The translations under genes and the position numbers were made by a program. 29,551 nt of DNA from Thermovibrio sp. (GTDB lineage Bacteria; Aquificota; Desulfurobacteriia; Desulfurobacteriales; Desulfurobacteriaceae): assembly GCA_003978105.1 (NCBI GenBank), contig QOAO01000001.1, forward strand, positions 1 through 29,551, read 5' to 3'. How positions within the stretch are numbered: the first letter of the stretch is position 1; every line of letters begins with the position of its first letter. The notes beneath the pieces are model-generated. The model was given only the letters and a program-made list of their open reading frames with translations, was not told where the DNA came from and ran no database searches. Below are positions 8,001 to 18,213 of the stretch, piece by piece.

Positions 8001-8952
8001 TGTTGCTGATACAGGAATAGGAAACGTAATTGCTCTAAAGACGAATGAAGGAGTTTCTATAACCTTATCCAGCGTTCCACTTGGAAGTATTGGTAGCTGG
8101 AAGGGGGAGGTTTCAGGAAAACTTCTCTATACGGGAAGCTGTTTAGAAGGAAAACTTTCCATTTCTAAAGTTAAGGTCTTTCTTAACAAGGAAAAACAGA
8201 CTACAGTACAAACCCCTATAAAAGTTCCTATTTCGATTGACGTAGATTTACTTTTTGATGAACCTGTGGAGTTAAATGGGGAGCTCTTCAGCATAAAAAT
8301 AATTCCGAGACTGCACCTAAAAACGAGAAACAGAAGGCCTGTGATTGAGGGTGATTTTGTAGCAACTGAAGGAAAAATAAACTACATGGGGAAAATGTTC
8401 GAAATTCTCTACGGTTTTGGAACGATAGAGAACTTAGAGACAAAAGAGGGGACAATCAACATTCTCGCTAGCTCCAACGTGTCGGGATACTTCATATATA
8501 TGAAGATAGAGGGGAGTTTGAAAAGTCCTGCTATTTACCTTACCTCCGACCCTCCACTAACGAGGGAACAGATACTGAATTTGATAATGACGGGGGCATC
8601 TCCAGAGGAGATAGAGGCATCATCTGAAATTTTCCCTGCCGTTCAGGTCGCCTACTATGCAACAGCTTCGCTCTTCAAACCGGTTGAGGAGACCTTTAGA
8701 AAGGCTCTTAAGGTTGAGAACTTTTCTATAGAGCCTTACATAACGAAGTACGGGGAGACTGTTGCAAAGCTCAACGTTGTCAAAATATTGACAAGGAGGG
8801 TTAAACTCTTTGGATATGAAACTACAGGACAAAATCCTGAGTACGGGGGAGGAGTTCAGCTGAGGCTCAGCAAAAAGTACTTTTTGGAGTTGAGGTACAA
8901 CAGTTTCTACGGAGCTGAGTTTGGAATTGGCATTGAATTGGAGAGGAGATGA
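5023..8952 (+). CDS. TamB-like (AsmA-superfamily) inter-membrane protein
   Basis: A 1309-residue protein with one N-terminal membrane anchor (about residues 24-46) and then an almost unbroken run of short beta-strand repeats, as expected of the long periplasmic beta-taco of TamB-type proteins. The C-terminal part matches the TamB/DUF490 domain: EGKINYMGKMFEILYG, an amphipathic SGYFIYMKIEGSL, then SDPPLTREQILNLIMTG. Such proteins span the periplasm and serve phospholipid transfer or outer-membrane protein assembly. No TamA/BamA partner lies in the window. The start is GTG at 5023, overlapping the TPR gene by 11 bp. The 3' end overlaps rnhC by ATGA. Confidence 0.92.
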   Translation: MRYREFLRELLKSVRKGRIHYLLRFLLVLAFVLLSVISLFDISKYLVREKANITLIKKNFRWGFDWKDKILWASADSIFLKSPGFELELSKVKVNLDVLKSLKSLTPTVSSLSLESGRIFILKRSGRKKNLRFPEVPVKIENLKVSSFALISKDVEFILNGIKLDNRSISSGGLEGKVFGKDLWVSPFSGFRENNLFKIPSISFSYNGCSGQGSIAFKSFEEAQSNLELSCPYYLGKLTVKKYGKSINIVWKGSSFGKRTYGEGELLFTETKVKIESLRGSFENTSFRGSGELKEDRVFFSGRVHGSTLEFREIKVINFNSQVEVKGNIKGPKVRVTGEAEKLETPILDLSRIKATASISPKRKFNVNFSSKDIRGNLSGKLSNFEGNFFFKNLKINEFKKVRSYRSKYGKWIPSLEFSGDLKLRKDKRGLTYRGTFSLKRFYFRGYSGIGNINISGNRESLNFSGKISGKDGTVESKGSINIRKLTIDSEYKGENLSLNSLDFLRSLGLKGKVRGGGRLYGSLKNPKGQFSFSSKVVYLFNQPLSEANGEVRLKDFYLNISAFAENLFIDRLSVHLKRPISFFLSGKVQEISSEKVLGVLKGYRVKLPFKLKGSVSGSFKIKARDVKRRYTYTALVYIDRFHGSFSNEILNATGVAAGSISYFDSDLSVNLTGKLENGIFEGQKFNGGNISVSLFENNLSIKFERVRPVIPSVESVLSGSLGVNLKNNEVLGEFTSSGSGRWSVGSINFKIDSKISGLTSKFTIEVSGNSTFDSPFLEKSVNLRIFGRLMEPQNVGVFSLEGKNSDLKLVVNGAETQVVGTFKNLNLRGENLKGTINLAFVNINLNNLSGTLAIPTFRIKPESFFPLYSVSGIYIRLENGKPEISDFSLSFIDGWIRFKNLKVGKLSGISGEFESSLGVKGLVYLFKLNKFINYARNDLYVTGSFSYGKEFSYQLSVAGKDIEIKSEFLLEKLVFRELSAKFRNGSLEDVKAVADTGIGNVIALKTNEGVSITLSSVPLGSIGSWKGEVSGKLLYTGSCLEGKLSISKVKVFLNKEKQTTVQTPIKVPISIDVDLLFDEPVELNGELFSIKIIPRLHLKTRNRRPVIEGDFVATEGKINYMGKMFEILYGFGTIENLETKEGTINILASSNVSGYFIYMKIEGSLKSPAIYLTSDPPLTREQILNLIMTGASPEEIEASSEIFPAVQVAYYATASLFKPVEETFRKALKVENFSIEPYITKYGETVAKLNVVKILTRRVKLFGYETTGQNPEYGGGVQLRLSKKYFLELRYNSFYGAEFGIGIELERR

Positions 8953-9755
8953 AGTTAGAGAAGGAGAAAGTCGAAAAACTGATAGAAGTACTGAAGAAAA
9001 AGGGGGCTGTTGAGGAGAAACCTCCAGAGAATGTTAGTTACAGGTTGAGGAAGGGAAATGGAATACTGATGGTTTACGATACGGGAAGTATCGTTTATTC
9101 GGGAAGGGAAAGGGAGAGGTTGAAGGAGGAGGTTATTGAGGAAATATTAAGACTGGAGGAGATTCCAAGAATAGGCTGCGATGAGGCTGGAAAGGGAGAG
9201 TTTTTTGGCCCCTTGATTGTTTCGTGCATCTGTGCAGATAAGGAGTGTTTGAGAGAGCTCCTTAAATTAGGGGTTAAGGATTCAAAGAAGATTCCTAAGG
9301 AGAGGATTCCTGAAATTGCTAAAAAAATAAAAAGGAGCTGTAAAGGTGCCGTTAGGGTTCTTAAGCCGGAGAAGTACAACGAGGAGTACGGGAGATTTGA
9401 AAACGTTAACAGGCTCCTTGAGAACATTTATATGGATTTGATTGGAAAACTTTTGAAGAGGTGTTCTCCAAAGAAAGTAGTTATAGACAAGTTCAGTCCA
9501 AACGTTGAAAAGATTGTCAGGAAAGCCTTTCCAGGAATTAATGTTGAGGCAAAACCCTGTGGAGAGGATGATGTTGTAGTGGCGGCTGCTTCGATTGTTG
9601 CAAAGAACGAAAGGTTAAGGGTTATGAGTGAGCTTTCCAAGGAGTTGGGGTTTTCACTTCCTGAAGGAAACGTAAAGAACAAGGAAATTTTGAGTAAAAT
9701 TCCTAAGGAAAAGAGGCTAAAGTTTGTAAAGGAGCACTTTAAGATAGGAGAGTGA
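8949..9755 (+). CDS. rnhC: Ribonuclease HIII
   Basis: Cleaves the RNA strand of RNA-DNA hybrids. The 268-residue protein has a basic N-terminal domain of about 70 residues (TBP-like substrate-binding domain of HIII) followed by the catalytic core with RIGCDEAGKGEFFGPL. D78, E79 and the GKGE form, rather than the GRGP of HII, point to HIII. D180 in VVIDKF and the acidic CGEDD around 204-208 supply the other metal ligands. The ATG overlaps the TGA of the TamB-like gene by four bases. SppA follows after one base. Confidence 0.95.
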   Translation: MKLEKEKVEKLIEVLKKKGAVEEKPPENVSYRLRKGNGILMVYDTGSIVYSGRERERLKEEVIEEILRLEEIPRIGCDEAGKGEFFGPLIVSCICADKECLRELLKLGVKDSKKIPKERIPEIAKKIKRSCKGAVRVLKPEKYNEEYGRFENVNRLLENIYMDLIGKLLKRCSPKKVVIDKFSPNVEKIVRKAFPGINVEAKPCGEDDVVVAAASIVAKNERLRVMSELSKELGFSLPEGNVKNKEILSKIPKEKRLKFVKEHFKIGE

Positions 9756-9756
9756 G

Positions 9757-10641
9757 TTGGAAAGGATAGGTAAGTTCTTTACAGTATTTGGAGTTTTAGC
9801 TTTTTCACTTATGGTTATTGGTTTATTTTCGCTCTTTTTGAAGAACAGGAGCGAAATTCCAATATCGGGAGACAAAATAGGCGTAGTTAAGGTTTATGGA
9901 ATCATTAGAAGCTCCGATAAGTATTTGGAGTTCCTGGATAAGTTAGAGAGGAATAAAACTGTAAAAGCCGTTGTTCTTAGAGTTGACTCTCCCGGTGGTA
10001 TTGTTGGGGCCTGTCAAGAGATTCACGATAAGGTTAAAGAACTTGCCAAGAAGAAACCAGTGGTTGTCTCTATGGGTTCCGTCGCTGCATCTGGGGGCCT
10101 GTACATATCTGTCCCTGCAACAAAAATTGTTGCAAATCCGGGAACAATTACGGGAAGCATAGGGGTTATCATTCAAACCTACAACGTAAGTGAGCTAATA
10201 AAGAAGTTAGGAATAAAGGTTGTAACTGTAAAGAGTGGAAAGTACAAGGACCTATTAAATCCATTTGAGAAGCCGAACCCAGAGAAAATAAAGGTTGTTC
10301 AGAGCTTGATAAATAATTCCTACGAACAGTTTGTAAGGGCTGTTGCAGAGGGAAGGAGGCTCCCGATAGAAAAGGTTAAGGAGTTTGCCGATGGAAGGGT
10401 CTTTACCGGGGAGCAGGCTCAGAAGTTGGGCCTTGTCGATGACTTAGGAAACTTTGAAAGGGCAGTCGAAATTGCCAAGAAGTTAGGAAACTGCCCAAAT
10501 GCGAAACTCTACTTTGTAAAGCCTAAGAGGAGTTTCTTTAAAAGGTTGTTTGGGGAGGAGACAGAGGAGCTAATTGGAAATCTCTTAAGGATAACAAATG
10601 GAAATATTGAGGGGACTGAGCTTATGTATCTTTTTAATTAG
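9757..10641 (+). CDS. sppA: Signal peptide peptidase SppA (S49 serine protease)
   Basis: Membrane-anchored protease that degrades cleaved signal peptides at the periplasmic face. There is one N-terminal membrane segment (residues 8-28), followed by the S49 core: RVDSPGG (75-81), the nucleophile Ser112 in [10 protein letters not shown], and the general-base region KSGKYKD (159-165). The 52-residue gap from Ser112 to Lys164 equals that between Ser147 and Lys199 of Bacillus SppA, so Lys164 is the likely base. At 294 residues it is the short one-domain form. The start is TTG, one base after rnhC, with GGAGAG upstream. Its 3' 44 bp overlap the transglycosylase gene. Confidence 0.95.
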   Translation: MERIGKFFTVFGVLAFSLMVIGLFSLFLKNRSEIPISGDKIGVVKVYGIIRSSDKYLEFLDKLERNKTVKAVVLRVDSPGGIVGACQEIHDKVKELAKKKPVVVSMGSVAASGGLYISVPATKIVANPGTITGSIGVIIQTYNVSELIKKLGIKVVTVKSGKYKDLLNPFEKPNPEKIKVVQSLINNSYEQFVRAVAEGRRLPIEKVKEFADGRVFTGEQAQKLGLVDDLGNFERAVEIAKKLGNCPNAKLYFVKPKRSFFKRLFGEETEELIGNLLRITNGNIEGTELMYLFN

Positions 10642-11197
10642 TTTTATCTCAACTCCGGCTTTTGGTTGGATAAGAATTTTTGAGAAAAATGGAATCATCT
10701 ACATTAAAGGAGTTGGGGAAAACAAGTTTGAAAAACCTAAGAACTTTAAAATTTTAGAGAAAAAAGCTGATTTTTACGCTAAAAAGTACGGTATTCCAGT
10801 GAAACTCTTTAGAGCTCTCATAAAGGCCGAATCAAACTTCAATCCAAGGGCAGTTTCAAAGAAAGGAGCTTTAGGTCTGTGTCAGCTCATGCCGGAAACT
10901 GCAAGGGAACTTGGAGTAAAGAACCCCTTTGATCCAGATGAGAATTTAAATGCGGGAGCTCTCCTTCTGAGTAGGCTCTACAAAAAGTACAGGGACTGGA
11001 GGTTGGCACTTGCTGCCTACAATGCTGGTGAGGGGGTAGTTGACCGTTATGGAGGAATTCCTCCCTACAGGGAAACCAGAAGTTACGTAAAAAATATTTC
11101 AAGGGAGTATAAAAATCAGGAAAAAAGTAACAGAAGGTACAGAATTGTTCTTAAAAGAAAGGGTAACGTAATAGTTATAAGTCAAAAATTTGAGTGA
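10598..11197 (+). CDS. Lytic transglycosylase, SLT domain
   Basis: Exported murein-cleaving enzyme. An N-terminal signal sequence ([15 protein letters not shown]) precedes a short beta-rich region ([14 protein letters not shown]) and then a goose-type lysozyme/SLT domain. The domain motifs are [13 protein letters not shown] with catalytic Glu78, [13 protein letters not shown], and [10 protein letters not shown]. About 199 residues makes it a minimal, MltC/Slt70-core-like enzyme. The ATG at 10598 has AAGGA upstream and gives a 44-bp overlap with sppA; a shorter form from the TTG at 10607 is possible. Its place beside SppA and TamB fits an envelope-maintenance block. Confidence 0.92.
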   Translation: MEILRGLSLCIFLISFISTPAFGWIRIFEKNGIIYIKGVGENKFEKPKNFKILEKKADFYAKKYGIPVKLFRALIKAESNFNPRAVSKKGALGLCQLMPETARELGVKNPFDPDENLNAGALLLSRLYKKYRDWRLALAAYNAGEGVVDRYGGIPPYRETRSYVKNISREYKNQEKSNRRYRIVLKRKGNVIVISQKFE

Positions 11198-11204
11198 GGA
11201 TAGG

Positions 11205-11924
11205 TTGAAAGAAATCTTAGAAAGGCTATCTGTAAAACCCTTTTCCGTTGTAGGACACAGAGGAGCAGCTGGAGAGAAGCCGGAAAACACAGTAGGGACA
11301 TTTAAGTATGCAATTGAGTTGGGGGTGGATGTTGTTGAATGTGATGTTAGAATAACGAAGGACAGAAAATTGGTAGTTATCCATGACGACAATTTAAAAA
11401 GGGTTGCAGGTATCGACGTTAAAGTTTCAGACTTAACCTATAGTGAACTTAAAAAGGTTTGTATAGATGGTGAAAGAATCCCCCTTTTAGAGGAAGTCTT
11501 AAACGTAGTAGAAGGAAACTGTGGCCTGTTTATTGAAATAAAGGACCCAGAAACGACAGAACAGATTTTAAAATCGGTTAATTCAAGAGTAAGTAAGACA
11601 GACTGGATAGGTTTTATAAGTTTTTATGAGGAAGCACTTGTTACAGTTAAAAAGTGGAATAGCAATCTAACAACAGGACTGATTTACTCAAAACCTCCGG
11701 GAAAAATTCTTGATGCAAAGAGGATTGGATGTGAATTCGTCCTCCCCAAGTGGTACCTTTCAACAGAAAAGGCTGTTAATTTTGCACACAGGTTAGGATT
11801 GAGGGTAATTTCCTGGATTATTGATGATGAGAAAACCCTTGATAAGGCCTTAAAGTCAAAGTCTGATGCCCTTGCAACAGATTTTCCGTCCTGGCTGTTA
11901 AATATCAGAAAAGAGCTGTTATAA
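11205..11924 (+). CDS. Glycerophosphodiester phosphodiesterase
   Basis: TIM-barrel hydrolase that releases glycerol-3-phosphate from deacylated phospholipids. The diagnostic motifs are VVGHRGAAGEKPENT at the N-terminus and VECDVRITKDRKLVVIHDD, which supply the two His plus the Glu/Asp metal ligands. IEIKDP further on supplies another acidic ligand. No signal peptide is visible, so it is likely cytoplasmic. The length of about 240 residues is normal. The TTG at 11205 has GAGG at good spacing. An in-frame TTG at 11190 would overlap the previous gene by 8 bp but lacks a ribosome site. Confidence 0.92.
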   Translation: MKEILERLSVKPFSVVGHRGAAGEKPENTVGTFKYAIELGVDVVECDVRITKDRKLVVIHDDNLKRVAGIDVKVSDLTYSELKKVCIDGERIPLLEEVLNVVEGNCGLFIEIKDPETTEQILKSVNSRVSKTDWIGFISFYEEALVTVKKWNSNLTTGLIYSKPPGKILDAKRIGCEFVLPKWYLSTEKAVNFAHRLGLRVISWIIDDEKTLDKALKSKSDALATDFPSWLLNIRKELL

Positions 11925-13873
<1,949 letters not shown>

Positions 13874-13884
13874 TAATACTCCTC

Positions 13885-14781
13885 CTAAAATCTATAACCC
13901 AAAGAGAGAGTTGCTGTTGTCTGAGTAACAGAGTCACTGTTCTCCTTGTATCTGTTTACTCCTAAGTTCAGAGAAACTCTCAGACCTCTTCTAAAGGTAT
14001 ATCCCAGTTCAGCGTAGGCACCTCTTTTGTACTTTTCAACTAAGTTGTAAACAACGAAACCACCGTTTTTCACGGCAAAGACCTGCTGTCCGGACCAGGC
14101 TCCGACCTTTAAATCATAGTTTCCGTAGTAGTATCTCAGAGCTCCCTCTATTGAGTACAGGTTGTCTATATCCACACCTATATCGTCTGAGTTGGAGAGG
14201 TGAATGTAGTAACCAATCAAATCGGCATAGAGAGAGCCCCTTCTGTAATTGGAAAAAATTCTATATGTAGTGTGGGGAGTAATCTGTACTACGTGAAAGT
14301 TTATAGTATTGTCATAGTGAGAGTAGTAAGCTCCTATACCCGCACTCCAGTTAAAGTAGTAGGGATACTTTTTAGAATAGGACGAGTAAGTTCCATCGAC
14401 GAAAAGGGTGTATCCCCCATCACTCAATTTGTCATCACTACTTATGTAGTGCCCCCCAAAGGTAAATGTGTGGTTTTTTAGAATTCCATTCACATTTGAA
14501 TATGTGAACGTGAAATCCCTCTGATTAAGGTCTGAGAAACCATCTTTGTAGTTTATATGTGTGTAGGTAGCACCAAATTGAAAAACATTCTCTCTACCAT
14601 CACCTATGCTGATGTAGCCTGTTGTTGAATAACCATCGTCCTTGTACTTTGAACCGCTGTAATTTATGTAGGTTGGGTAGAGAGCTCCGTAAGCGTAAAT
14701 TTTCTTTCCTTGAATTTCTTTTGCCTCTGTTTCGGAGAAAATAAGGGAGGCTAAACTAAGAATTAATAACGTTTTCTTCAT
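13885..14781 (-). CDS. Outer-membrane beta-barrel protein of unknown function
   Basis: The 298-residue protein starts with a signal peptide (MKKTLLILSLASLIFSETEA) and then has tyrosine-rich alternating strands throughout, for example YGALYPTYINYSG, FQFGATYTHINYKDG and YAELGYTFRRGLRVSLNLG. It ends TATLSLGYRF. The terminal Phe after an alternating strand is the usual BAM-recognition signal of outer-membrane barrels. Roughly 12-14 strands would fit. Its start overlaps the urea-transporter/M23 gene by 26 bp, with AGGAGGG upstream, so the two are probably co-translated. It could be a porin for the cluster's substrate or product, which is inference. Confidence 0.85.
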   Translation of the reverse strand: MKKTLLILSLASLIFSETEAKEIQGKKIYAYGALYPTYINYSGSKYKDDGYSTTGYISIGDGRENVFQFGATYTHINYKDGFSDLNQRDFTFTYSNVNGILKNHTFTFGGHYISSDDKLSDGGYTLFVDGTYSSYSKKYPYYFNWSAGIGAYYSHYDNTINFHVVQITPHTTYRIFSNYRRGSLYADLIGYYIHLSNSDDIGVDIDNLYSIEGALRYYYGNYDLKVGAWSGQQVFAVKNGGFVVYNLVEKYKRGAYAELGYTFRRGLRVSLNLGVNRYKENSDSVTQTTATLSLGYRF

Positions 14782-16849
14782 TTTTTACCCTCCTTAGAAT
14801 TATTTCGTTATTATAGTTTATTTCCTCAAATCCTAAGTGGTTTGATAACTTTAGTTTTGCTTTTTTAACTTTCTTACTTCCCGGTAAGATAATTTCCGTT
14901 GAAACTGTGTTAATGGAGCTCCAGCAGGACTTTACCCTTACTTCCAAGAGGTTATGTTTGAAAGATGATATAAAGAGGAGAAATTTCCTCTTAAACTCAG
15001 AAAAGAGGGAAGTTATAGGAAGGTAGTCCTTCCATACTACTCCGCCTGAATTTATAAGGGGAATTTTAGGTGCCGAGAAAAGGAAATACTTAAGAGGAGA
15101 GCTTAAATCGCCGTCAATACTGTAGAAGTAAAACGTTGAGTTGAGAATTCCAAAGTAGAGTTTAGACCTTCCCTCTGTAAAGTAGAAAGTCCCGTCAGGT
15201 GCCATTTTAACCTGAATTTTTAATATTTCCTCCTCTCCCCTCTTTTTATCGTACAAAGAGTACGTAAATTCCTGGCCTATCAAAAAGTTTAAGCGCCTAA
15301 ACAGGGATTTATCGGCAAAGACAGGAGTAACCCTCTCTCCCCTTTTTGGAATTCCTACATCATGGAAATTTTTTGAAGAGATAAAGGAGGTAAATGAGAA
15401 GGGAACAGTGGGAGCTCCTAAGTGGGGCAGAACTTGAACGTGAATGTGGATGTGAGGTTGAGGAGAGTATCCAGAATTTCCACAGAGTCCCAAGAGGCTT
15501 CCCTTTGTTACTGAATCTCCCCTCTTAACGTTTACAGAATTCTGCTTTAAGTGGCAGACAAGTACGTAAAATCCCCTCTTATCGTAAAGTAGAACGTAGT
15601 TACCCCAGTTGTTTTCCTTGTCCACTTCTCCAGGCTTATTGTCAGGTAGAGAAGAAACAACATCTACAACTGTTCCATCAACAGGAGAAAGAACAGGTTT
15701 TCCAAAACAGTAGTAATCTGAAAGGGAAGAGCCGGTTCCTTTAAAAGTTTTCCCTTCACTATCCGTTATTACAAAATCAACTGCATGTCTCCAAGCTCCC
15801 TTATGGGTCCACTCTCCGTCAAACGACTGCCAAACTGTCCACTCCCCTGAAAAAGGAAGGGCTATTTCCCTACCGGTAAAGGGAAAGCGTTTTAAATGTG
15901 TCAGATAGTAATCCAAGGTTCTCTCGGGTGTTCCCCTGTAAACCTTTGTAGCTAAAGAGTATCCTGTAAAGATGAAAACGTAAAGTACCAAAAGGGAAAC
16001 AACGTTAAAGGGTAGAGCAAATACTGGGATACCGTAAGTTTCCCAGAAAACCTTTGAACTTTCAACAATTGGGACGGAGATAAAGGATGAAAGAAGGGCA
16101 AATTTGTAGCTTCTCAGCGATGGAACGAGAAAAACCCCTCCAACTGCCATAGAAGTAAGTATGTAGTTAAAAGCTGATGTATCAGAAATAGCTTGATAGA
16201 GAGAACCTTTAAACAGGGTAGTTGTAAGGATTCCAGTAGAGTATCCTATAACTGATAGAAAGGCTAATATTGGTGATATTCTAAGAATTAATAGAAATAT
16301 CACTAACCCACAAAAAGTGTTAGGGAGGAAGAATACTGCTCCTAAAGATTTAAAGAACCCATTAATAAAAGGAGTAAAGTTGATGTTTGGGAGGTAGAAA
16401 TGAGGATAGAGGCTCTCAACAAACAAGTTTGAGAAGTGTTGAGATGCTAAGTATAGAGTGGAACTAACCACAACGAAGGGAAGGCTTAATATAGGAAGTT
16501 TGAAGTAGTAGTAAAAAAGATTGGAAAGTACATATGTGATTAGGAATGACAGTATACCTCCAGTCAGGAAAAATAGAAAACTAATCGTATTAATCTTGAA
16601 TATGTAACCTAAAGAAAGACCAACGAGAAGGGGATTGTAGATGTAGTAATCGATTCTTAAAAACTCCCTTTTAAATCCTAAAAGCCTCGCAAAGAGGTAG
16701 GCAGATAAAAGAGAAACCAATCCCCCAAAGCCAACATTCGTATTTAAAAACGAGAGAAAAAGCAAGAGAGCTCCACCGTAAGTCTCTGAATTAAACAAAA
16801 CGGCAGAGTAACTCCTTAGTATTGGAACAATATACTTTTCTATTCCCAT
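14756..16849 (-). CDS. Urea-transporter-like membrane domain fused to an M23 metallopeptidase domain
   Basis: A 697-residue fusion. Residues 1-305 are hydrophobic with about ten membrane segments and two similar halves: YNPLLVGLSLGYIF near 70-84 and LPNTFCGLVIFLLI near 174-187. This pattern matches urea transporters, a family of channels for urea and small amides. Residues 325-490 form an M23 (LytM-like) peptidase with AWRHAVDFVI (H355, D358), VCHLK (H433) and HIHIHVQ (466-472). All zinc/catalytic positions seem present, but the first ligand pair is spaced H-x-x-D rather than the common H-x-x-x-D. Residues 500-697 are a beta-rich tail with no family I recognise. It overlaps the decarboxylase gene by 10 bp and the barrel gene by 26 bp. 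Confidence 0.88.
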   Translation of the reverse strand: MGIEKYIVPILRSYSAVLFNSETYGGALLLFLSFLNTNVGFGGLVSLLSAYLFARLLGFKREFLRIDYYIYNPLLVGLSLGYIFKINTISFLFFLTGGILSFLITYVLSNLFYYYFKLPILSLPFVVVSSTLYLASQHFSNLFVESLYPHFYLPNINFTPFINGFFKSLGAVFFLPNTFCGLVIFLLILRISPILAFLSVIGYSTGILTTTLFKGSLYQAISDTSAFNYILTSMAVGGVFLVPSLRSYKFALLSSFISVPIVESSKVFWETYGIPVFALPFNVVSLLVLYVFIFTGYSLATKVYRGTPERTLDYYLTHLKRFPFTGREIALPFSGEWTVWQSFDGEWTHKGAWRHAVDFVITDSEGKTFKGTGSSLSDYYCFGKPVLSPVDGTVVDVVSSLPDNKPGEVDKENNWGNYVLLYDKRGFYVLVCHLKQNSVNVKRGDSVTKGSLLGLCGNSGYSPQPHIHIHVQVLPHLGAPTVPFSFTSFISSKNFHDVGIPKRGERVTPVFADKSLFRRLNFLIGQEFTYSLYDKKRGEEEILKIQVKMAPDGTFYFTEGRSKLYFGILNSTFYFYSIDGDLSSPLKYFLFSAPKIPLINSGGVVWKDYLPITSLFSEFKRKFLLFISSFKHNLLEVRVKSCWSSINTVSTEIILPGSKKVKKAKLKLSNHLGFEEINYNNEIILRRVKNEENVINS

Positions 16850-18213
16850 TTTCCTCTTAATCTTTCAGGTAAGTGTTCTCTCCTTACAATGTCTGTAAGG
16901 TCTTCCTTTTCCCTTATCAGGTCAACTTCTCCGTTTCCTCCTATTAAAACGACAGCTGGTCTATAGCGAATAAACTGCATCCACTGTGTAACGTTGTAAG
17001 CCCCAACCGGAGATAGTACGAGCCTTGTTCCTCTTGGAAGGGGAGGAAGGTAGGTCATTTCATCAATAACATCTATATTCATACAAAGTGGCCCGTAGAG
17101 AACTGATGGTTCGGTTGTTCCATAAATTTCCCTATCTATTTCAATGTTGAACTTGTACCAGAAAGCTGTAAAGAGGATGTTTACTCCAGCATCTAAAACG
17201 TAAGCTTTAAGTCCAGAGGGAAGTCTCTTAGCAGCGTGAACTGTAGTTATAAGGTATCCTGCCTCATCAACTATAGCCCTTCCACTTTCCAATATTAGTT
17301 TTGGGTAATCCCCAGGTCGTAAATTTTTAATGAGAGAACTACAAATTCTCTCTGCGTATTCATCTATGGATGGAACAGAAACTTCTGGAGGTAGATAAAT
17401 CCCCTTAAGCCTGTTCTTTGAGGGAAATCCACCACCAATGTCCAAGTATTCAATTTTAAAGCCAAACTCATCCTCTATCTGGTATGCAAACCTTATGAGC
17501 TTTTCAATTTCCTTTTCGTAAGCTTTAGGTTCCAGGATGAAAGTTCCTATGTGACAGTGTAGTCCGACTAGTTCAAGTTTGTTTCCAGATGCTATTCTCT
17601 TTACTGCATCTAAAGCTTGTCCCGATTCCAAATTGAAGCCAAAACGGCTCCACTGGGGTTGAATGCCAGTGTCCATGTTGACCCTAATTCCCACTCGAGG
17701 TTTGGTGTTAAGCTCATCGGCCACCTTCTCTAAATCAAAAATTTCCTCAAAATGGTCAATATTTATTCTTGCCCCCTCCTTAACGGCAGTAACAAGGGAA
17801 TCGTAAGGTTTGTACGGGCCGTTATAGATTATCTTCTCACCCCGAACTCCAAGTCTTCTAGCCTTTTCATATTCAAACTCTGAAACAACTTCGGCCGTTT
17901 CTCCTTCATCGTGAAGAATAGAGCAGATAGCATCTAAATAGTTGGTTTTGTACGACCAACTAAGTTCAACGTTAGGATACCTTACGGTAAATGCGTCTTT
18001 AAGCTCTCTGAACTTCTGACGAAGCTTTTTTTCGGAAAAGACGAACAAAGGAGAGCCGAATTGAGAAACTAATTCATCAATAGAAACACCATCTATATCT
18101 TTTCTAATATTCCTACCAAGATAAAATCCCGTTCCGCCAAACTTATTGGTAAAACCTGTTTTCAATTTTTGAATAACCGGTTTTTCGTAAGTCTTTTTCA
18201 CATTTACCTCCAT
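16840..18213 (-). CDS. Fold-type III PLP-dependent decarboxylase with a leader-like N-terminus
   Basis: Member of the ornithine/diaminopimelate/arginine decarboxylase family (alanine-racemase fold). Visible are the Schiff-base Lys89 in SWSYKTNYLD, HCHIGTF (219-224), the phosphate-binding LDIGGGFPS (257-265), and GPLCMNIDVI with Cys377 and Asp381, the catalytic Cys/Asp pair contributed across the dimer. An active enzyme is expected; the amino-acid substrate cannot be told. The N-terminus reads KKTYEKPVIQKLKTGFTNKFGG before the barrel starts, and this resembles a RiPP leader (YxxPxI). ATG 18213 directly follows the ATP-grasp stop. An in-frame GTG at 18201 has a better GGAGGT site and would begin exactly at KKTYEKP. 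The ATP-grasp and PqqD-like genes lie immediately upstream. Confidence 0.88.
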   Translation of the reverse strand: MEVNVKKTYEKPVIQKLKTGFTNKFGGTGFYLGRNIRKDIDGVSIDELVSQFGSPLFVFSEKKLRQKFRELKDAFTVRYPNVELSWSYKTNYLDAICSILHDEGETAEVVSEFEYEKARRLGVRGEKIIYNGPYKPYDSLVTAVKEGARINIDHFEEIFDLEKVADELNTKPRVGIRVNMDTGIQPQWSRFGFNLESGQALDAVKRIASGNKLELVGLHCHIGTFILEPKAYEKEIEKLIRFAYQIEDEFGFKIEYLDIGGGFPSKNRLKGIYLPPEVSVPSIDEYAERICSSLIKNLRPGDYPKLILESGRAIVDEAGYLITTVHAAKRLPSGLKAYVLDAGVNILFTAFWYKFNIEIDREIYGTTEPSVLYGPLCMNIDVIDEMTYLPPLPRGTRLVLSPVGAYNVTQWMQFIRYRPAVVLIGGNGEVDLIREKEDLTDIVRREHLPERLRGKWE

